Shown: piece by piece, positions 23,800-35,780 of the stretch | Layout: each line of letters starts with the position of its first letter | Position numbering within the stretch: the stretch's first letter is position 1 | Assembly: GCA_015067825.1 (NCBI GenBank) | Contig: SVLQ01000010.1 | Coordinates: forward strand, 1-64,000 | Source: Oscillospiraceae bacterium | GTDB lineage: Bacteria; Bacillota; Clostridia; Oscillospirales; QAMX01 | Length of the DNA stretch: 64,000 nucleotides | Direction of reading: 5' to 3' | Notes under the pieces: generated by a model | Seen by the model: the letters and a program-made list of their open reading frames with translations, nothing else | Database searches by the model: none | What the model was told of the DNA's origin: nothing | Translations under genes and position numbers: made by a program

Positions 23800-26619
23800 A
23801 TGGAACAGCTCCGTGACGAAACCAGTGTCTCGCGCGCCGACAAACAGCGTCTGCGCCTGCGCGACCGTCTGATGCTCTCCGCCAAGAGTCCGAATCGTTC
23901 GTTCTGGCTGTGGGCGTTTTTCCTGCCGATGATCGTGCTGGAGGTCTGCTACATCGCCTTCAGCGTGTTCCCCTTCGGCCGCGAATCGCTCCTCGTTCTC
24001 GACCTGAACGCGCAGTATATCTACTACTACGAGGGCTTCCGCGATGCGATCCTCGGCGACGGCAGTCTGATCTACAGCTGGAGCCGCACCTTGGGCGGCG
24101 AGACCTTTGGTCTGAACGCCTACTATATGGGCAGCCCCTTTATGCTCATCTATCTGCTCTTCCCCAAAACGCTGATCACCGAAGCCCTGCTGACAACGGC
24201 GCTGCTGCGTACGGGTTTGGCCTCGCTGATCTTCGCCTGGTATCTGAAGAAAACGCGCGGCGGTTCCAATAACCGCATCCTGATCCTCTCGACGATGTAC
24301 GCGCTGATGGCCTACATGGTCATCCAGCAGATGGACCCGATGTGGCTCGATGCGGTGGTGTTCCTGCCGCTGGTCATGTACGGGTTGGAGAAGATGATCG
24401 CCGAGAACAAGTTCATGCTCTATACGTGCATCCTTGCGCTGATCTTCATCTCGAACTTCTACATCGGCTATATGGTTGCGATCTTCATGATCGCCTACTT
24501 CATCTACGCCTACTGCATGGCCGACCGCAAAAAGAGCTTCTGGGATTTTATCCGTAAGGGCATGATGTTCGCCTTCTTCTCGGTGTTGGCGGCGGGCATC
24601 GCGGCGTTTATGCTGATCCCGGCCTACCAGTCGCTGTCGCTGGGCAAAATGGAGTTTTCCAACCCCGATTTCACGCCCAAAGCCAAGTTCGAGCTCCTCG
24701 ACCTGATCCCCAAGTTCCTCTTCGGTGCCTACGACACGGTGCGCCCCGAAGGTCTGCCCGCGCTCTATACAGGTACGCTGACGGTTCTTCTCGTGCCGCT
24801 GTTCTTCACCAATAAGCGTATCCCCGTCAAGCGCAAGGTTGGTGCGGCCGCCGTACTCCTCTTCTTGTTTGCGAGTATGCTGGTCTCTACGGCCGACCTT
24901 GTCTGGCACGGCTTCCAGAACCCCAACTGGCTCAACTATCGTTATTCCTTCATCCCCAGCGCCTTCCTGCTGATCATGGCCTATGATGCGTTCTCCAATG
25001 TCGAGGGCGGCTACACGGCGTCGTCGGTTTTCAAAGCGGGACTTCTGGGGCTGGCGATGCTCCTCTTTACCGACTACCAGAACTACGAATGGCTCGACGA
25101 GCGCATCGTCATCTGGGCGGGTCTGCTTGTGCTGCTGGTGATGACGGCGTTCCTCGCCTTCGATGCCTATCGCAACGGCAAGACCTCGAAGGTCACGATG
25201 GGCGTGTTTTTGGGCTTTGTCTGTCTGGAACTGTTTGCCAACGGCATTACCAATATCGCCTATATCGACATGGACGTTGTCTATTCCAACCGCGATACCT
25301 ACCGCAACTTTGTCGACAAGTGGTACCCGGCGGCCCAATGGCTCGAAGAATACGATGAAGGTTTCTACCGCACCGAAAAAACCAAGCTGCGCTGCGTCAA
25401 CGATCCGTTCGCGTTGGGCATTAAAGGCATCAGCCACTCCAGCTCGACGCTCAACCGCGACGGTATCGACTATATGGAAAAGCTCGGCTACCGCGTCGGC
25501 GCCCACTGGACCGAGTACGCTTCGCCGATCCTCGGCACCGATGCCATCATCGGCATCAAGTACGTGCTCGAGGAGAAAGAAGCCAACAACGGCCTGGAAC
25601 TGATCCACCAGGAAGGCGAGATCTACGTCTATGAAAACCCGCATGCGATGCCGCTGGTCTACCCGGTTTCGTCGCAGTACGAGACCTATGAAGAGGGTAT
25701 GGATACCGATAACCCCTTCGAAGTGCAGAACATCATGCTCTCGGCGATGGTTGGCAGCGAAGAAGTCCTCGCGTTCTACACGCCGATCCCCAAAGAAAAC
25801 GTGGAGGTCAAGTTCGAGAACATCGCGACCAAAGCCTATGGCGAAGGCTACACGAAGTACTACGCCGATGTGTCGGATCAGAACTGCCACATCGAATACG
25901 TGATTACCGGCCTTGAAGGAAAAACGATCTACGCAGCGTTCCCCTGTGACTACTCGCGCAAAGTCAACCTCTGGCTGAATGACGAATTCGTGCACGAATA
26001 CCTCTCGACCAATGAAGACGACGGCATCATTCTCGTCGGCGAGTACGGTGCCGATGAAACCGCCTCGCTCAAGCTGGGCATCCCGCTGAAGAGTCAGGGC
26101 GGCAAAGAAGAAGTGTTTTTGAAGGATGAACTGTTCTATACCTTCGATTCCGAACTCTTCGAAACCCACTTTGCACCGGTCCGCGAAGCCGTTGCCAACT
26201 TCACCGAAGAAAGCACCACCGAGTTCACGATGGACATCACCGCCAACGAAGGCGACATTCTCTATATGTCGATCCCCTATGAACCCGGCTGGCACATGGA
26301 GATCGATGGCCAAGAGGTCGAGGTCTACCGCACCAACGACGGCCTGACCGGTGTGCGCCTGCAGGCGGGTACGCATTCGTACAAGTTGTGGTTCATGCCG
26401 AGCTACTTCGTGTGGTCGTGTGTGCTGTCGCTCGCATCGGTCGCCGTACTGGCGATGGTCGCGCTCTTTGTGCGCGCGATCAAACGGCGCGATATCGTTC
26501 TGCCGGCGTTTCTGAATCGGTTTGTCCGTGCCGACGCCGAAACGCTCCTGCGTGAAGCCGCCGCGGCCGAAGCGGCAGAGTCTGCCGAAACCGCGGGATC
26601 CGCAGAACAAGCCGAGTAA
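23800..26619 (+). CDS. YfhO family membrane protein (surface polymer glycosyltransferase type)
   Basis: 939 aa from ATG 23800 (GGAGG upstream), with about a dozen membrane helices in the first ~490 residues, then a large extracytoplasmic domain (~500-870), a last helix (~880) and an Ala/Glu-rich tail. The first loop contains DLNAQYIYYYEGFRDAILG and SWSRTLGGETFGLNAYY, characteristic of YfhO (PF09586) and related GT-C enzymes. In Bacillus and relatives YfhO works with CsbB and GtcA to glycosylate lipoteichoic acid; the same three parts lie here in order. The acceptor in this organism is unknown. Confidence 0.9.
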   Translation: MEQLRDETSVSRADKQRLRLRDRLMLSAKSPNRSFWLWAFFLPMIVLEVCYIAFSVFPFGRESLLVLDLNAQYIYYYEGFRDAILGDGSLIYSWSRTLGGETFGLNAYYMGSPFMLIYLLFPKTLITEALLTTALLRTGLASLIFAWYLKKTRGGSNNRILILSTMYALMAYMVIQQMDPMWLDAVVFLPLVMYGLEKMIAENKFMLYTCILALIFISNFYIGYMVAIFMIAYFIYAYCMADRKKSFWDFIRKGMMFAFFSVLAAGIAAFMLIPAYQSLSLGKMEFSNPDFTPKAKFELLDLIPKFLFGAYDTVRPEGLPALYTGTLTVLLVPLFFTNKRIPVKRKVGAAAVLLFLFASMLVSTADLVWHGFQNPNWLNYRYSFIPSAFLLIMAYDAFSNVEGGYTASSVFKAGLLGLAMLLFTDYQNYEWLDERIVIWAGLLVLLVMTAFLAFDAYRNGKTSKVTMGVFLGFVCLELFANGITNIAYIDMDVVYSNRDTYRNFVDKWYPAAQWLEEYDEGFYRTEKTKLRCVNDPFALGIKGISHSSSTLNRDGIDYMEKLGYRVGAHWTEYASPILGTDAIIGIKYVLEEKEANNGLELIHQEGEIYVYENPHAMPLVYPVSSQYETYEEGMDTDNPFEVQNIMLSAMVGSEEVLAFYTPIPKENVEVKFENIATKAYGEGYTKYYADVSDQNCHIEYVITGLEGKTIYAAFPCDYSRKVNLWLNDEFVHEYLSTNEDDGIILVGEYGADETASLKLGIPLKSQGGKEEVFLKDELFYTFDSELFETHFAPVREAVANFTEESTTEFTMDITANEGDILYMSIPYEPGWHMEIDGQEVEVYRTNDGLTGVRLQAGTHSYKLWFMPSYFVWSCVLSLASVAVLAMVALFVRAIKRRDIVLPAFLNRFVRADAETLLREAAAAEAAESAETAGSAEQAE

Positions 26620-26644
26620 CTCGGATTTTTTCCAAGACGTCCGA

Positions 26645-26677
26645 CAGCTCCCAAACTTTGTTTGGGAGCTGTTTTTT
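26645..26677 (+). terminator. Terminator of the GtrA-GT2-YfhO operon
   Basis: 12-bp stem CAGCTCCCAAAC (26645-26656) with 26660-26671 and TTTTTT following, 26 bases after the yfhO stop. Confidence 0.85.
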
Positions 26678-26705
26678 GTATTGGAAATTATAAAAAAGTG
26701 CGGAA

Positions 26706-26734
26706 TTGACTTTTTCTGCCCACTGTAGTACAAT
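26706..26734 (+). promoter_or_regulatory. Promoter of the radC-like gene
   Basis: TTGACT (26706-26711), 17 bases, TACAAT (26729-26734). Confidence 0.7.
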
Positions 26735-26773
26735 TATGGGTACAGAGAACATTGGGCAAAACAGGAGAGCGCC

Positions 26774-27490
26774 ATGAACAGCGAGCCGAAACCGAAATCG
26801 ATTCACGCCGGCCACCGCGCCCGTATGCGCGAAAAACTGGAAAAACTGGGCACCGAGCATTTCGCCGATCACGAGATCTTGGAAATGCTCCTTTTCTACG
26901 TGATTCCCCGCGGCGATACCAATGCCATCGCCCACGAGCTGCTCGAACGCTTCAAAGGCTTTCGCGGGGTCTTCGAGGCAAAGCCGGAAGAACTGTGCCG
27001 GATCACGGGCTTCGGCGAGCATTCGGCGGCGCTGTTTTCCCTGATCCGCGAGGTCGCCCGGCGTTATTTTGTCTCCCGCTACGCCAAACGCCTGCAACTG
27101 ACGACCACACAGTCGATCGGCACGTTTATCGCGCCGCTGTTCATCGGCCACCGCGACGAGCAGATCTACCTGCTCTGCCTCGATGCCAAAAAACAGCCGG
27201 TCTACGGCGGCTTTATCCGCAGCGGCAGCCGCGCTTCGGCCGAACTCGATTTTTCGGTGGTCGTAGCCACTGCCGTCTCCGTGCACGCAAAATTTGTCGT
27301 CATTGCCCATAATCATCCCAGCGGCTATGCCGTGCCGTCCGAGGCCGATATTTCGGCCACTTTGCGCCTCAAACGCGCGCTCAAAGAGGTCGGGATCGCG
27401 CTGCTCGACCATTTGGTCATCGCCGATCCGACCGATCCGGCCGAGCCCGTCGGCGACTATATCTCGCTCGCCGACAGCCGACTGATCTGA
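26774..27490 (+). CDS. radC: RadC/JAB-domain protein (UPF0758)
   Basis: 238 aa. The N-terminal region (~residues 1-85) is the helix-hairpin-helix part, with HRARMREKLEKLG and ELCRITGFGEHSA; the C-terminal domain is the JAMM-type fold, with VVIAHNHPSGYAVPSEADIS holding the HxH and Asp metal ligands. Despite the name, RadC proteins have no firmly proven repair role, and many are DNA-associated putative metallohydrolases or nucleases. AGGAG precedes ATG 26774. A P-loop kinase follows 14 bases downstream. Confidence 0.9.
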   Translation: MNSEPKPKSIHAGHRARMREKLEKLGTEHFADHEILEMLLFYVIPRGDTNAIAHELLERFKGFRGVFEAKPEELCRITGFGEHSAALFSLIREVARRYFVSRYAKRLQLTTTQSIGTFIAPLFIGHRDEQIYLLCLDAKKQPVYGGFIRSGSRASAELDFSVVVATAVSVHAKFVVIAHNHPSGYAVPSEADISATLRLKRALKEVGIALLDHLVIADPTDPAEPVGDYISLADSRLI

Positions 27491-27504
27491 CGAGGTGAAA
27501 TGCA

Positions 27505-28170
27505 GTGACGATCGCAAATAATATTCTGAAGCACTATCTGAAAAACGTGTATTTCATCACGGGCACGGCCTATGCGGGCAAATCGACCGCGGTGAAAATG
27601 CTGTCGGAGCGCTATAATATGGTTTTCTGCGGCGAAAACTACCACAGCGCGGTGTCGGATGTCGTTGCGGAGCCGGAAGCGCAGCCCGATATCTGCTATC
27701 TCAACAATCTGACCGACTGGAAGGATTTTGTGACCCGCACGCCCGAAGAATACGAGCGGTGGATCTATAGCGTGGGAAAAGAAGCGGCGGAGTTTGAAGT
27801 CGCGGAGCTGCTTTCCCTCGTAAGGAATCGAAAAGTCATCGTGGATACCAATATCCCCTTAGAGATTCTCCGGGAAATCTCCGATTACAACCGCGTTGCC
27901 GTGATGCTTTCGCCGCAGTCGATGAGCGTGGATCGCTTTTTCGACCGCGAGGATCCCGACAAGCGGTTTCTTTTGCGTGTGATCGAGAGCTGCAAAGATC
28001 CCGCAGCAGTGATGGAAAATTACCGCCGTGGGCTTGCGCGGATCAATAGCCGGGAGCATTATGACCGCTATGCAAACAGCGGCTTTTTTACCGTTGTCCG
28101 CGAGGATAATGGCGAAGATACCCGCGAAAAAGTCTGCGATATTCTGGCAAAGCACTTTGGTCTGGCTTGA
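27505..28170 (+). CDS. P-loop nucleotide/small-molecule kinase-like protein, 221 aa
   Basis: GTG start at 27505 with GAGGTG eight bases before it. A Walker A motif GTAYAGKST is at residues ~20-28, and a later hydrophobic strand ending in an Asp (NRKVIVDTNIPLE) can serve as Walker B. A Lys/Arg-rich lid region (VDRFFDREDPDKRFLLR) follows. The architecture is that of shikimate- or adenylate-kinase-like enzymes; the substrate is not recognisable. It is probably co-transcribed with the radC-like gene. A palindromic repeat array starts directly after its stop. Confidence 0.7.
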   Translation: MTIANNILKHYLKNVYFITGTAYAGKSTAVKMLSERYNMVFCGENYHSAVSDVVAEPEAQPDICYLNNLTDWKDFVTRTPEEYERWIYSVGKEAAEFEVAELLSLVRNRKVIVDTNIPLEILREISDYNRVAVMLSPQSMSVDRFFDREDPDKRFLLRVIESCKDPAAVMENYRRGLARINSREHYDRYANSGFFTVVREDNGEDTREKVCDILAKHFGLA

Positions 28171-28180
28171 AAAAAGCCGT

Positions 28181-28775
28181 TCCACCCGCAGCAGGAATCC
28201 CCCCAGTCTTCCGCGCTTGCTTGGGTAATTGTGGAAGCCAGCCCCCTTGAAAAGGGAGCCTTAGAGTCTGCCGTTCCCACTGCCGCACGGCAAAGCCTTT
28301 CTGCCAACATCGGGTAACTGCCCAAAGCCTCCCTTGTAAAGGGAGGTGGGTTTTGCCGCAGGCAAAAGCCGGAGGGATTTCGTTTCCCGTCGCCGCACGG
28401 TAAAGTCTATCCACCCGCAGCAGGAATCCCCCAGTCTTCCGCGTTTGCTTATGCAGTCGCGGAAGAAAGCCCCCTTTTCAAGGGGGCCTTGGAGCCTGCC
28501 GTATCAGCCGCAGCACGGCAAAGCCTTGCCACCGGCGTTGGCTAACCACCCCAAGCCTCCCTTGTAAAGGGAGGTGGGTTTTGCCGCAGGCAAAAGCCGG
28601 AGGGATTTCGTTTCCCGTCGCCGCACGGTAAAGCCGTTCCACCCGCAGCAGGAATCCCCCAGTCTTCCGCGTTTGCTTACGCAATCGCGGAAGCCAGCCC
28701 CCTTTACAAGGGGGCCTTGGAGCCTGTCGTTCCCACTGCCGCACGGTGAAACCGCGCCGGAGGGAGAAAAAACGT
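28181..28775. repeat. Alternating palindromic intergenic array, locus 1 (A-B-A-B-A)
   Basis: This gene-free stretch holds two alternating unit types. Unit A begins CCACCCGCAGCAGGAAT and contains CTTCCGCG...CGCGGAAG and AGCCCCC...GGGGGCCT palindromes; copies start near 28182, 28411 and 28639. Unit B has CCTCCCTTGTAAAGGGAGG followed by TTTTGCCGCAGGCAAAA; copies lie near 28327-28380 and 28556-28610. The array starts about ten bases after the kinase stop codon. The same two units recur at 37068-37850. The remaining ~125 bases to the next gene are AT-rich, without a recognised signal. Confidence 0.9.
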
Positions 28776-28900
28776 TCGGCGCGTCCTAATTAACTTAAAG
28801 TGTGGGCAGTTTCAACTCCGGCATTTTCACCAATCGTTGAAATATTTAGCGAGACATGATAGGGTGAACAAAATCTAGAGCAGAATTTGGAAGTGTGATT

Positions 28901-29566
28901 ATGAAAACAATCATTTTTGATGCGTTTGGTACTCTTATTAAAGTTACAAACGGTGGTTCGGCAAGATCAATCATGAAAAACATCACCGATTGTGGGATTA
29001 TCATTGATGAAAAGGCATTTCTTGAAGAATGGAAGTCTTATTATAAAAATCACACGTTGGACGATTGCGAATTTATGCCGGAACGTGATATTTTTATTGC
29101 ACGAATTCAGATGTTTTATGACAGATATGGTGTGAGCAGGAATGCTGAAAATGATGCAGATTCTATACTTGTGGGAGCATTTGAGCGTGAAGCTTATCCG
29201 GAGGTTAAAACTGTATTGGGTGAGCTTATGAAGAACTACCAGGTTTTTATCGGCTCGAATACGGATAATGATGTACTTGAAAGTGTGATGCAAAAAAATA
29301 GTATTACTGTTCATAAAGTATATACTTCTGAAAATTTAAAATGCTATAAGCCGGCCAGTCGATTCTTTACACAAATCCTTGATGATAATAGCTATTTACC
29401 ACAAGAAGTTCTTTTTGTCGGTGATTCTATCACGGATGATGTTTTAGGTCCCAAGGCGGTTGGGATTAAAACGGTTTGGCTTGATAGGAATGGTATTGGC
29501 GGTAACCACGGGCAAGACTATACGATTACCGATTTGAATGCGCTGATAAAAGATGTGTTGAGATAA
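28901..29566 (+). CDS. HAD superfamily hydrolase, 221 aa
   Basis: All four HAD motifs are visible: DAFGTLI with the nucleophile Asp at residue ~6, SNTDND (Thr/Ser motif II), the Lys of CYKPASRFF, and GDSITDDVLGPKAVG with the metal-binding Asp pair. An alpha-helical cap is inserted after motif I. The family hydrolyses phosphoesters such as sugar or nucleotide phosphates; substrate unknown. ATG 28901 is preferred over the adjacent GTG 28895. The gene is much more AT-rich than its neighbours and is flanked by repeats on both sides, which suggests acquisition from another lineage. Confidence 0.88.
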   Translation: MKTIIFDAFGTLIKVTNGGSARSIMKNITDCGIIIDEKAFLEEWKSYYKNHTLDDCEFMPERDIFIARIQMFYDRYGVSRNAENDADSILVGAFEREAYPEVKTVLGELMKNYQVFIGSNTDNDVLESVMQKNSITVHKVYTSENLKCYKPASRFFTQILDDNSYLPQEVLFVGDSITDDVLGPKAVGIKTVWLDRNGIGGNHGQDYTITDLNALIKDVLR

Positions 29567-29659
29567 GTTTTTATCCGGTAGCATATAATTTGGACAAGAA
29601 TATGGCACTTTTATTTATCAGTGCAACCAATTCCGATTTTTTGGATGAATTTTACCACA

Positions 29660-29710
29660 CCAAAGGCCCCCTCTGATGAGGGTCTGTCACCGAAGGTGAC
29701 TGGGGGAGAG
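29660..29710. repeat. Short palindromic repeat of another type
   Basis: AGGCCCCCTCTGATGAGGG with GTCACCGAAGGTGAC and CTGGGGGAG forms nested short stems. This unit type is familiar to me from Clostridial intergenic regions. It lies in the 285-base gap between the HAD gene and uvrB, which otherwise holds only the uvrB promoter. Confidence 0.6.
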
Positions 29711-29797
29711 AAAACATTCCCATCAGTTGACCTGTTCGGCCAAAGGATCGGCTTGTGCTAACACATTCTACTGTCAAGGAAAGCCGCGGATGTTCTC

Positions 29798-29826
29798 TTG
29801 ACGGGATACAAATGTTCTGTTATAAT
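29798..29826 (+). promoter_or_regulatory. Promoter of uvrB-uvrA
   Basis: TTGACG (29798-29803), 17 bases, TATAAT (29821-29826), about 25 bases upstream of ATG 29852. No convincing SOS (LexA) box is seen around it. Confidence 0.8.
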
Positions 29827-29851
29827 ATGACTGTTACGGAGGTGTTTTTGG

Positions 29852-31816
29852 ATGGAACGGTTTGAACTGGTATCGGAATACGCGCCCGCAGGCGATCAGC
29901 CCGAAGCGATCGACGCGCTGGTCGCGGGCATCGAAAACGGGCTCTCCGAGCAGACGCTGCTGGGCGTCACCGGCTCGGGCAAGACCTATACGATGGCGCA
30001 GGTGATCCAGCGCGTGCAGAAGCCCACGCTGATCCTCGCCCACAACAAAACCCTCGTCTCGCAGCTCTATTCCGAAATGCGTGAGTTTTTCCCCAACAAC
30101 GCCGTAGAATATTTTGTTTCGTATTTCGACTATTACCGCCCGGAATCCTATCTTCCGCAGCAGGATATGTACATCGAAAAAGACTCTGCCCGCAACGACG
30201 AGATCGACCGCCTGCGCCACTCCGCCACCTGTGCGCTGTTTGAGCGCAAAGACGTCATCGTCGTCGCCAGCGTCTCCTGCATCTACGGCCTCGGCGACCC
30301 CGAGGACTATACCTCGCTCGTCGTTTCGCTGCGCCCGGGGATGGAGGTCGGCCGCGACCATATCATTTCCCGCCTGATCGATATCCAGTACACCCGTAAC
30401 GACGTCAATTTTACCCGCGGCACCTTCCGCGTCCGCGGCGACACGATCGAGCTCATCCCTTCCTGGAGCGACGAGGTCGCCGTCCGCATCGAGCTGTTCG
30501 GCGACGAGGTCGACCGCATCAGCGAGGTGCAGGTGCTCTCGGGCAAGCGTATCCGCGACTTAAACCACGTGATGATCTACCCGAACTCCCACCACACGAC
30601 GTCCGACGAAAAAAAGATCCGCGCCCTCAAGGAGATCGAAGAGGAAATGTGGGAGCGCGTGAAGTGGTTTGAGGAACACGGCAAGCTGATCGAAGCCCAG
30701 CGTATCCGCGAACGCACGATGAACGACCTCGAGCTTTTGTCGCAGATCGGGATGTGCAGCGGCATCGAAAACTATTCGCGCATCTTCTCCAACCGCGCCC
30801 CCGGATCCGCGCCCTATACGCTGCTCGACTATATGCCCAAAGACTTCCTGATGATGATCGACGAATCCCACGTTTCGGTGCCGCAGGTGCGCGGCATGTA
30901 CGCCGGCGACCGCTCGCGCAAGGAAACGCTCGTGCAGTACGGCTTCCGCCTGCCGAGCGCGCTCGATAACCGTCCGCTGACCTTCGACGAATTCACGCAG
31001 AAGCAGAACCAGACGATCTACGTTTCCGCCACGCCCGGCGAATACGAGCGCAGCCGCAGCGGTCAGATCGTCGAACAGGTCATCCGCCCGACGGGGCTGG
31101 TCGACCCGATCGTCGAGGTGCGCCCGATCGACGGGCAGATCGACGACCTGATCGGCGAGATCAATGCCCGCACGGAGAAAAACGAACGCACGCTCGTGAC
31201 CACGCTGACGAAAAAAATGGCGGAAGACCTCACCAAATACCTCGAGAATGCCGGTGTGCGCGTGCGCTATATGCACCACGACGTGCATACGATGGAGCGC
31301 ATCGAGCTCCTGCGCGATCTGCGCCTCGGCAAGTTCGACGTGCTGGTCGGCATCAACCTCTTGCGCGAGGGCTTGGACCTGCCGGAGGTTTCGCTGGTGG
31401 CCGTGCTCGACGCCGACAAAGAGGGCTTTTTGCGCAGCGAGACCTCGCTGATCCAAACGATCGGCCGTGCGGCGCGCAACGCCGAGGGTAAGGTCATCCT
31501 CTACGCCGACAAGATCACCGATTCGATGGCCGGTGCGATGCGCGAGACCGAGCGCCGCCGCAAACTGCAGATCGCCTTCAACGAAAAACACGGCATCATC
31601 CCCAAAACCGTTTCCAAGGGCATCCGCGATCTGATCGACATCAGCGCAGGCGCGAAGCAGACCGAAGAAAAGCCCGAAAAGTATATGACGGCGGCCGAAA
31701 AAGCCGAACTCGTCGAAAAACTCAAACACGATATGCGCGTTGCGGCCAAGGCGATGGAATTCGAGTACGCCGCGCTCCTGCGCGACCGCATCATCGAGCT
31801 CGCCGGAAAGGTGTAG
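29852..31816 (+). CDS. uvrB: Excinuclease ABC subunit B
   Basis: 654-aa helicase-like damage-verification subunit of nucleotide excision repair. Walker A GVTGSGKT at residues ~37-44, the beta-hairpin region [20 protein letters not shown] (~92-111), Walker B-type DESH ([11 protein letters not shown], ~337), helicase motif [11 protein letters not shown], and a C-terminal UVR domain ([15 protein letters not shown]). Length is normal. ACGGAGG lies about ten bases before ATG 29852. The uvrA gene follows 32 bases on, the common Firmicutes order. Confidence 0.97.
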   Translation: MERFELVSEYAPAGDQPEAIDALVAGIENGLSEQTLLGVTGSGKTYTMAQVIQRVQKPTLILAHNKTLVSQLYSEMREFFPNNAVEYFVSYFDYYRPESYLPQQDMYIEKDSARNDEIDRLRHSATCALFERKDVIVVASVSCIYGLGDPEDYTSLVVSLRPGMEVGRDHIISRLIDIQYTRNDVNFTRGTFRVRGDTIELIPSWSDEVAVRIELFGDEVDRISEVQVLSGKRIRDLNHVMIYPNSHHTTSDEKKIRALKEIEEEMWERVKWFEEHGKLIEAQRIRERTMNDLELLSQIGMCSGIENYSRIFSNRAPGSAPYTLLDYMPKDFLMMIDESHVSVPQVRGMYAGDRSRKETLVQYGFRLPSALDNRPLTFDEFTQKQNQTIYVSATPGEYERSRSGQIVEQVIRPTGLVDPIVEVRPIDGQIDDLIGEINARTEKNERTLVTTLTKKMAEDLTKYLENAGVRVRYMHHDVHTMERIELLRDLRLGKFDVLVGINLLREGLDLPEVSLVAVLDADKEGFLRSETSLIQTIGRAARNAEGKVILYADKITDSMAGAMRETERRRKLQIAFNEKHGIIPKTVSKGIRDLIDISAGAKQTEEKPEKYMTAAEKAELVEKLKHDMRVAAKAMEFEYAALLRDRIIELAGKV

Positions 31817-31848
31817 CGAAACCCGAAACGAAAGGCAGACCCCCATTT

Positions 31849-34674
<2,826 letters not shown>

Positions 34675-34686
34675 TCCAATACGCCA

Positions 34687-34721
34687 AACGGCACCCTTCG
34701 TCACGAAGGGTGCCGTTTTTT
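34687..34721 (+). terminator. Terminator of uvrB-uvrA
   Basis: 14-bp perfect stem (34687-34700 with 34704-34717), three-base loop, T6 run. Confidence 0.9.
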
Positions 34722-34763
34722 GTGCGATCCCGGCGACCGAATCATCCGCAAACCACATTTTTA

Positions 34764-34792
34764 CTGACATTTTTCTGCTTTTGTGCTATAAT
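34764..34792 (+). promoter_or_regulatory. Promoter of the metallophosphoesterase pair
   Basis: CTGACA (34764-34769), 17 bases, TATAAT (34787-34792), about 40 bases before ATG 34831. Confidence 0.75.
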
Positions 34793-34830
34793 ATTTGCAT
34801 AACGTAGCGAACACAGGAGGAATCAGCCCC

Positions 34831-35763
34831 ATGAAACACTATCCCTTCAAATCCGACGGAACCTTTCGTATCTGCCAGTTTACCGACCTGCATTTACATA
34901 CCTATGACCGCTTTGAGGAAGGCGAACAGACCTATGCGCTGCTGCGCCAGACTTTGCGCGATACCAACCCTGACCTCGTTGTCATCACCGGCGATATCGC
35001 TTGGGGCAAAGAACCCGAAAGTGCCATCGCCGAGCTGGAAAAGATCTTTGCCGAAGCCGGCGTGATGTGGGCGCCGGTGCTCGGCAACCACGACGGTGAA
35101 TACTTCATGGAGTCGCTGCAGATCCCGAATGAAGAAGGCCGCAGAATGTTTGCCCAGAGGCTGTTCACCGAAAACAGCCTCTATGAAACGGGCGCGGAAG
35201 GGGTCGATGGCAACGGCAACTACGTCGTCACCGTCGGCGGCACGGCGGACAAACCCGCGTGGGCGCTCTTCCTGCTCGACAGCCACCGCGGCTACTTTGA
35301 TCTCAGCCAGAATCTCTGGTACCGCGAGACCTCGAAAGCGCTCCCGCATTCCCACGAGCTCTCCTTCTTCCATATTCCGTTTCCGGAATACGTCGAAGTC
35401 TGGGACTATACCGCCTGTAAGGGCTACTGCTTAGAGTCGATCTGCGATACCGAAATGAACGACGGCATGTTCGCCGCCATGGTCGAGTGCGGCAAGATGC
35501 GCGGCGTTTTCGTCGGCCACGACCATATCAACGACTTTGAAGGCACGCTCCAAAATATCCGCCTCTGCTACGGCCGCGGATCGGGCTACCAGACCTACGG
35601 CTATGAAAATTATGCACGCGGTGCGCGCATCATCGACATCGACGCATCCGCCGATTTCAAGACCTATATCTATCTCGCGACCGGCGAGATGTACGAACAG
35701 GATCGCTGCCACCGTCCCAAGCTGATGCGCAAGCATCAGCGCGCGGACGAACTGCTGAAGTAA
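34831..35763 (+). CDS. Metallophosphoesterase, first of a tandem pair
   Basis: 310 aa with the calcineurin-like dimetal motifs: DLHLHTYDR (~residue 17), VITGDIAWG (~53), LGNHDGE (~87), a mid-domain His in SFFHIPFPE (~186) and VGHDHINDF (~230). It resembles the purple acid phosphatase/Icc-like cytoplasmic branch (often annotated phosphohydrolase); substrate unknown. AGGAGGAA lies seven bases before ATG 34831. The next gene is a paralog starting 17 bases after the stop. Confidence 0.9.
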   Translation: MKHYPFKSDGTFRICQFTDLHLHTYDRFEEGEQTYALLRQTLRDTNPDLVVITGDIAWGKEPESAIAELEKIFAEAGVMWAPVLGNHDGEYFMESLQIPNEEGRRMFAQRLFTENSLYETGAEGVDGNGNYVVTVGGTADKPAWALFLLDSHRGYFDLSQNLWYRETSKALPHSHELSFFHIPFPEYVEVWDYTACKGYCLESICDTEMNDGMFAAMVECGKMRGVFVGHDHINDFEGTLQNIRLCYGRGSGYQTYGYENYARGARIIDIDASADFKTYIYLATGEMYEQDRCHRPKLMRKHQRADELLK

Positions 35764-35780
35764 AAAAGAAGGAGGAAGCT

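Noticed and set aside
23794..26733. Very long open frame (over 900 codons) on the - strand opposite yfhO
   Set aside because: It mirrors the GC-rich codon pattern of yfhO, has no ribosome site and no recognisable domains; a shadow of the real gene.
29740..29851. LexA-type operator before uvrB
   Set aside because: No convincing CGAAC...GTTCG palindrome; GATGTTCTCTTG and AAATGTTCTG are only partial matches.
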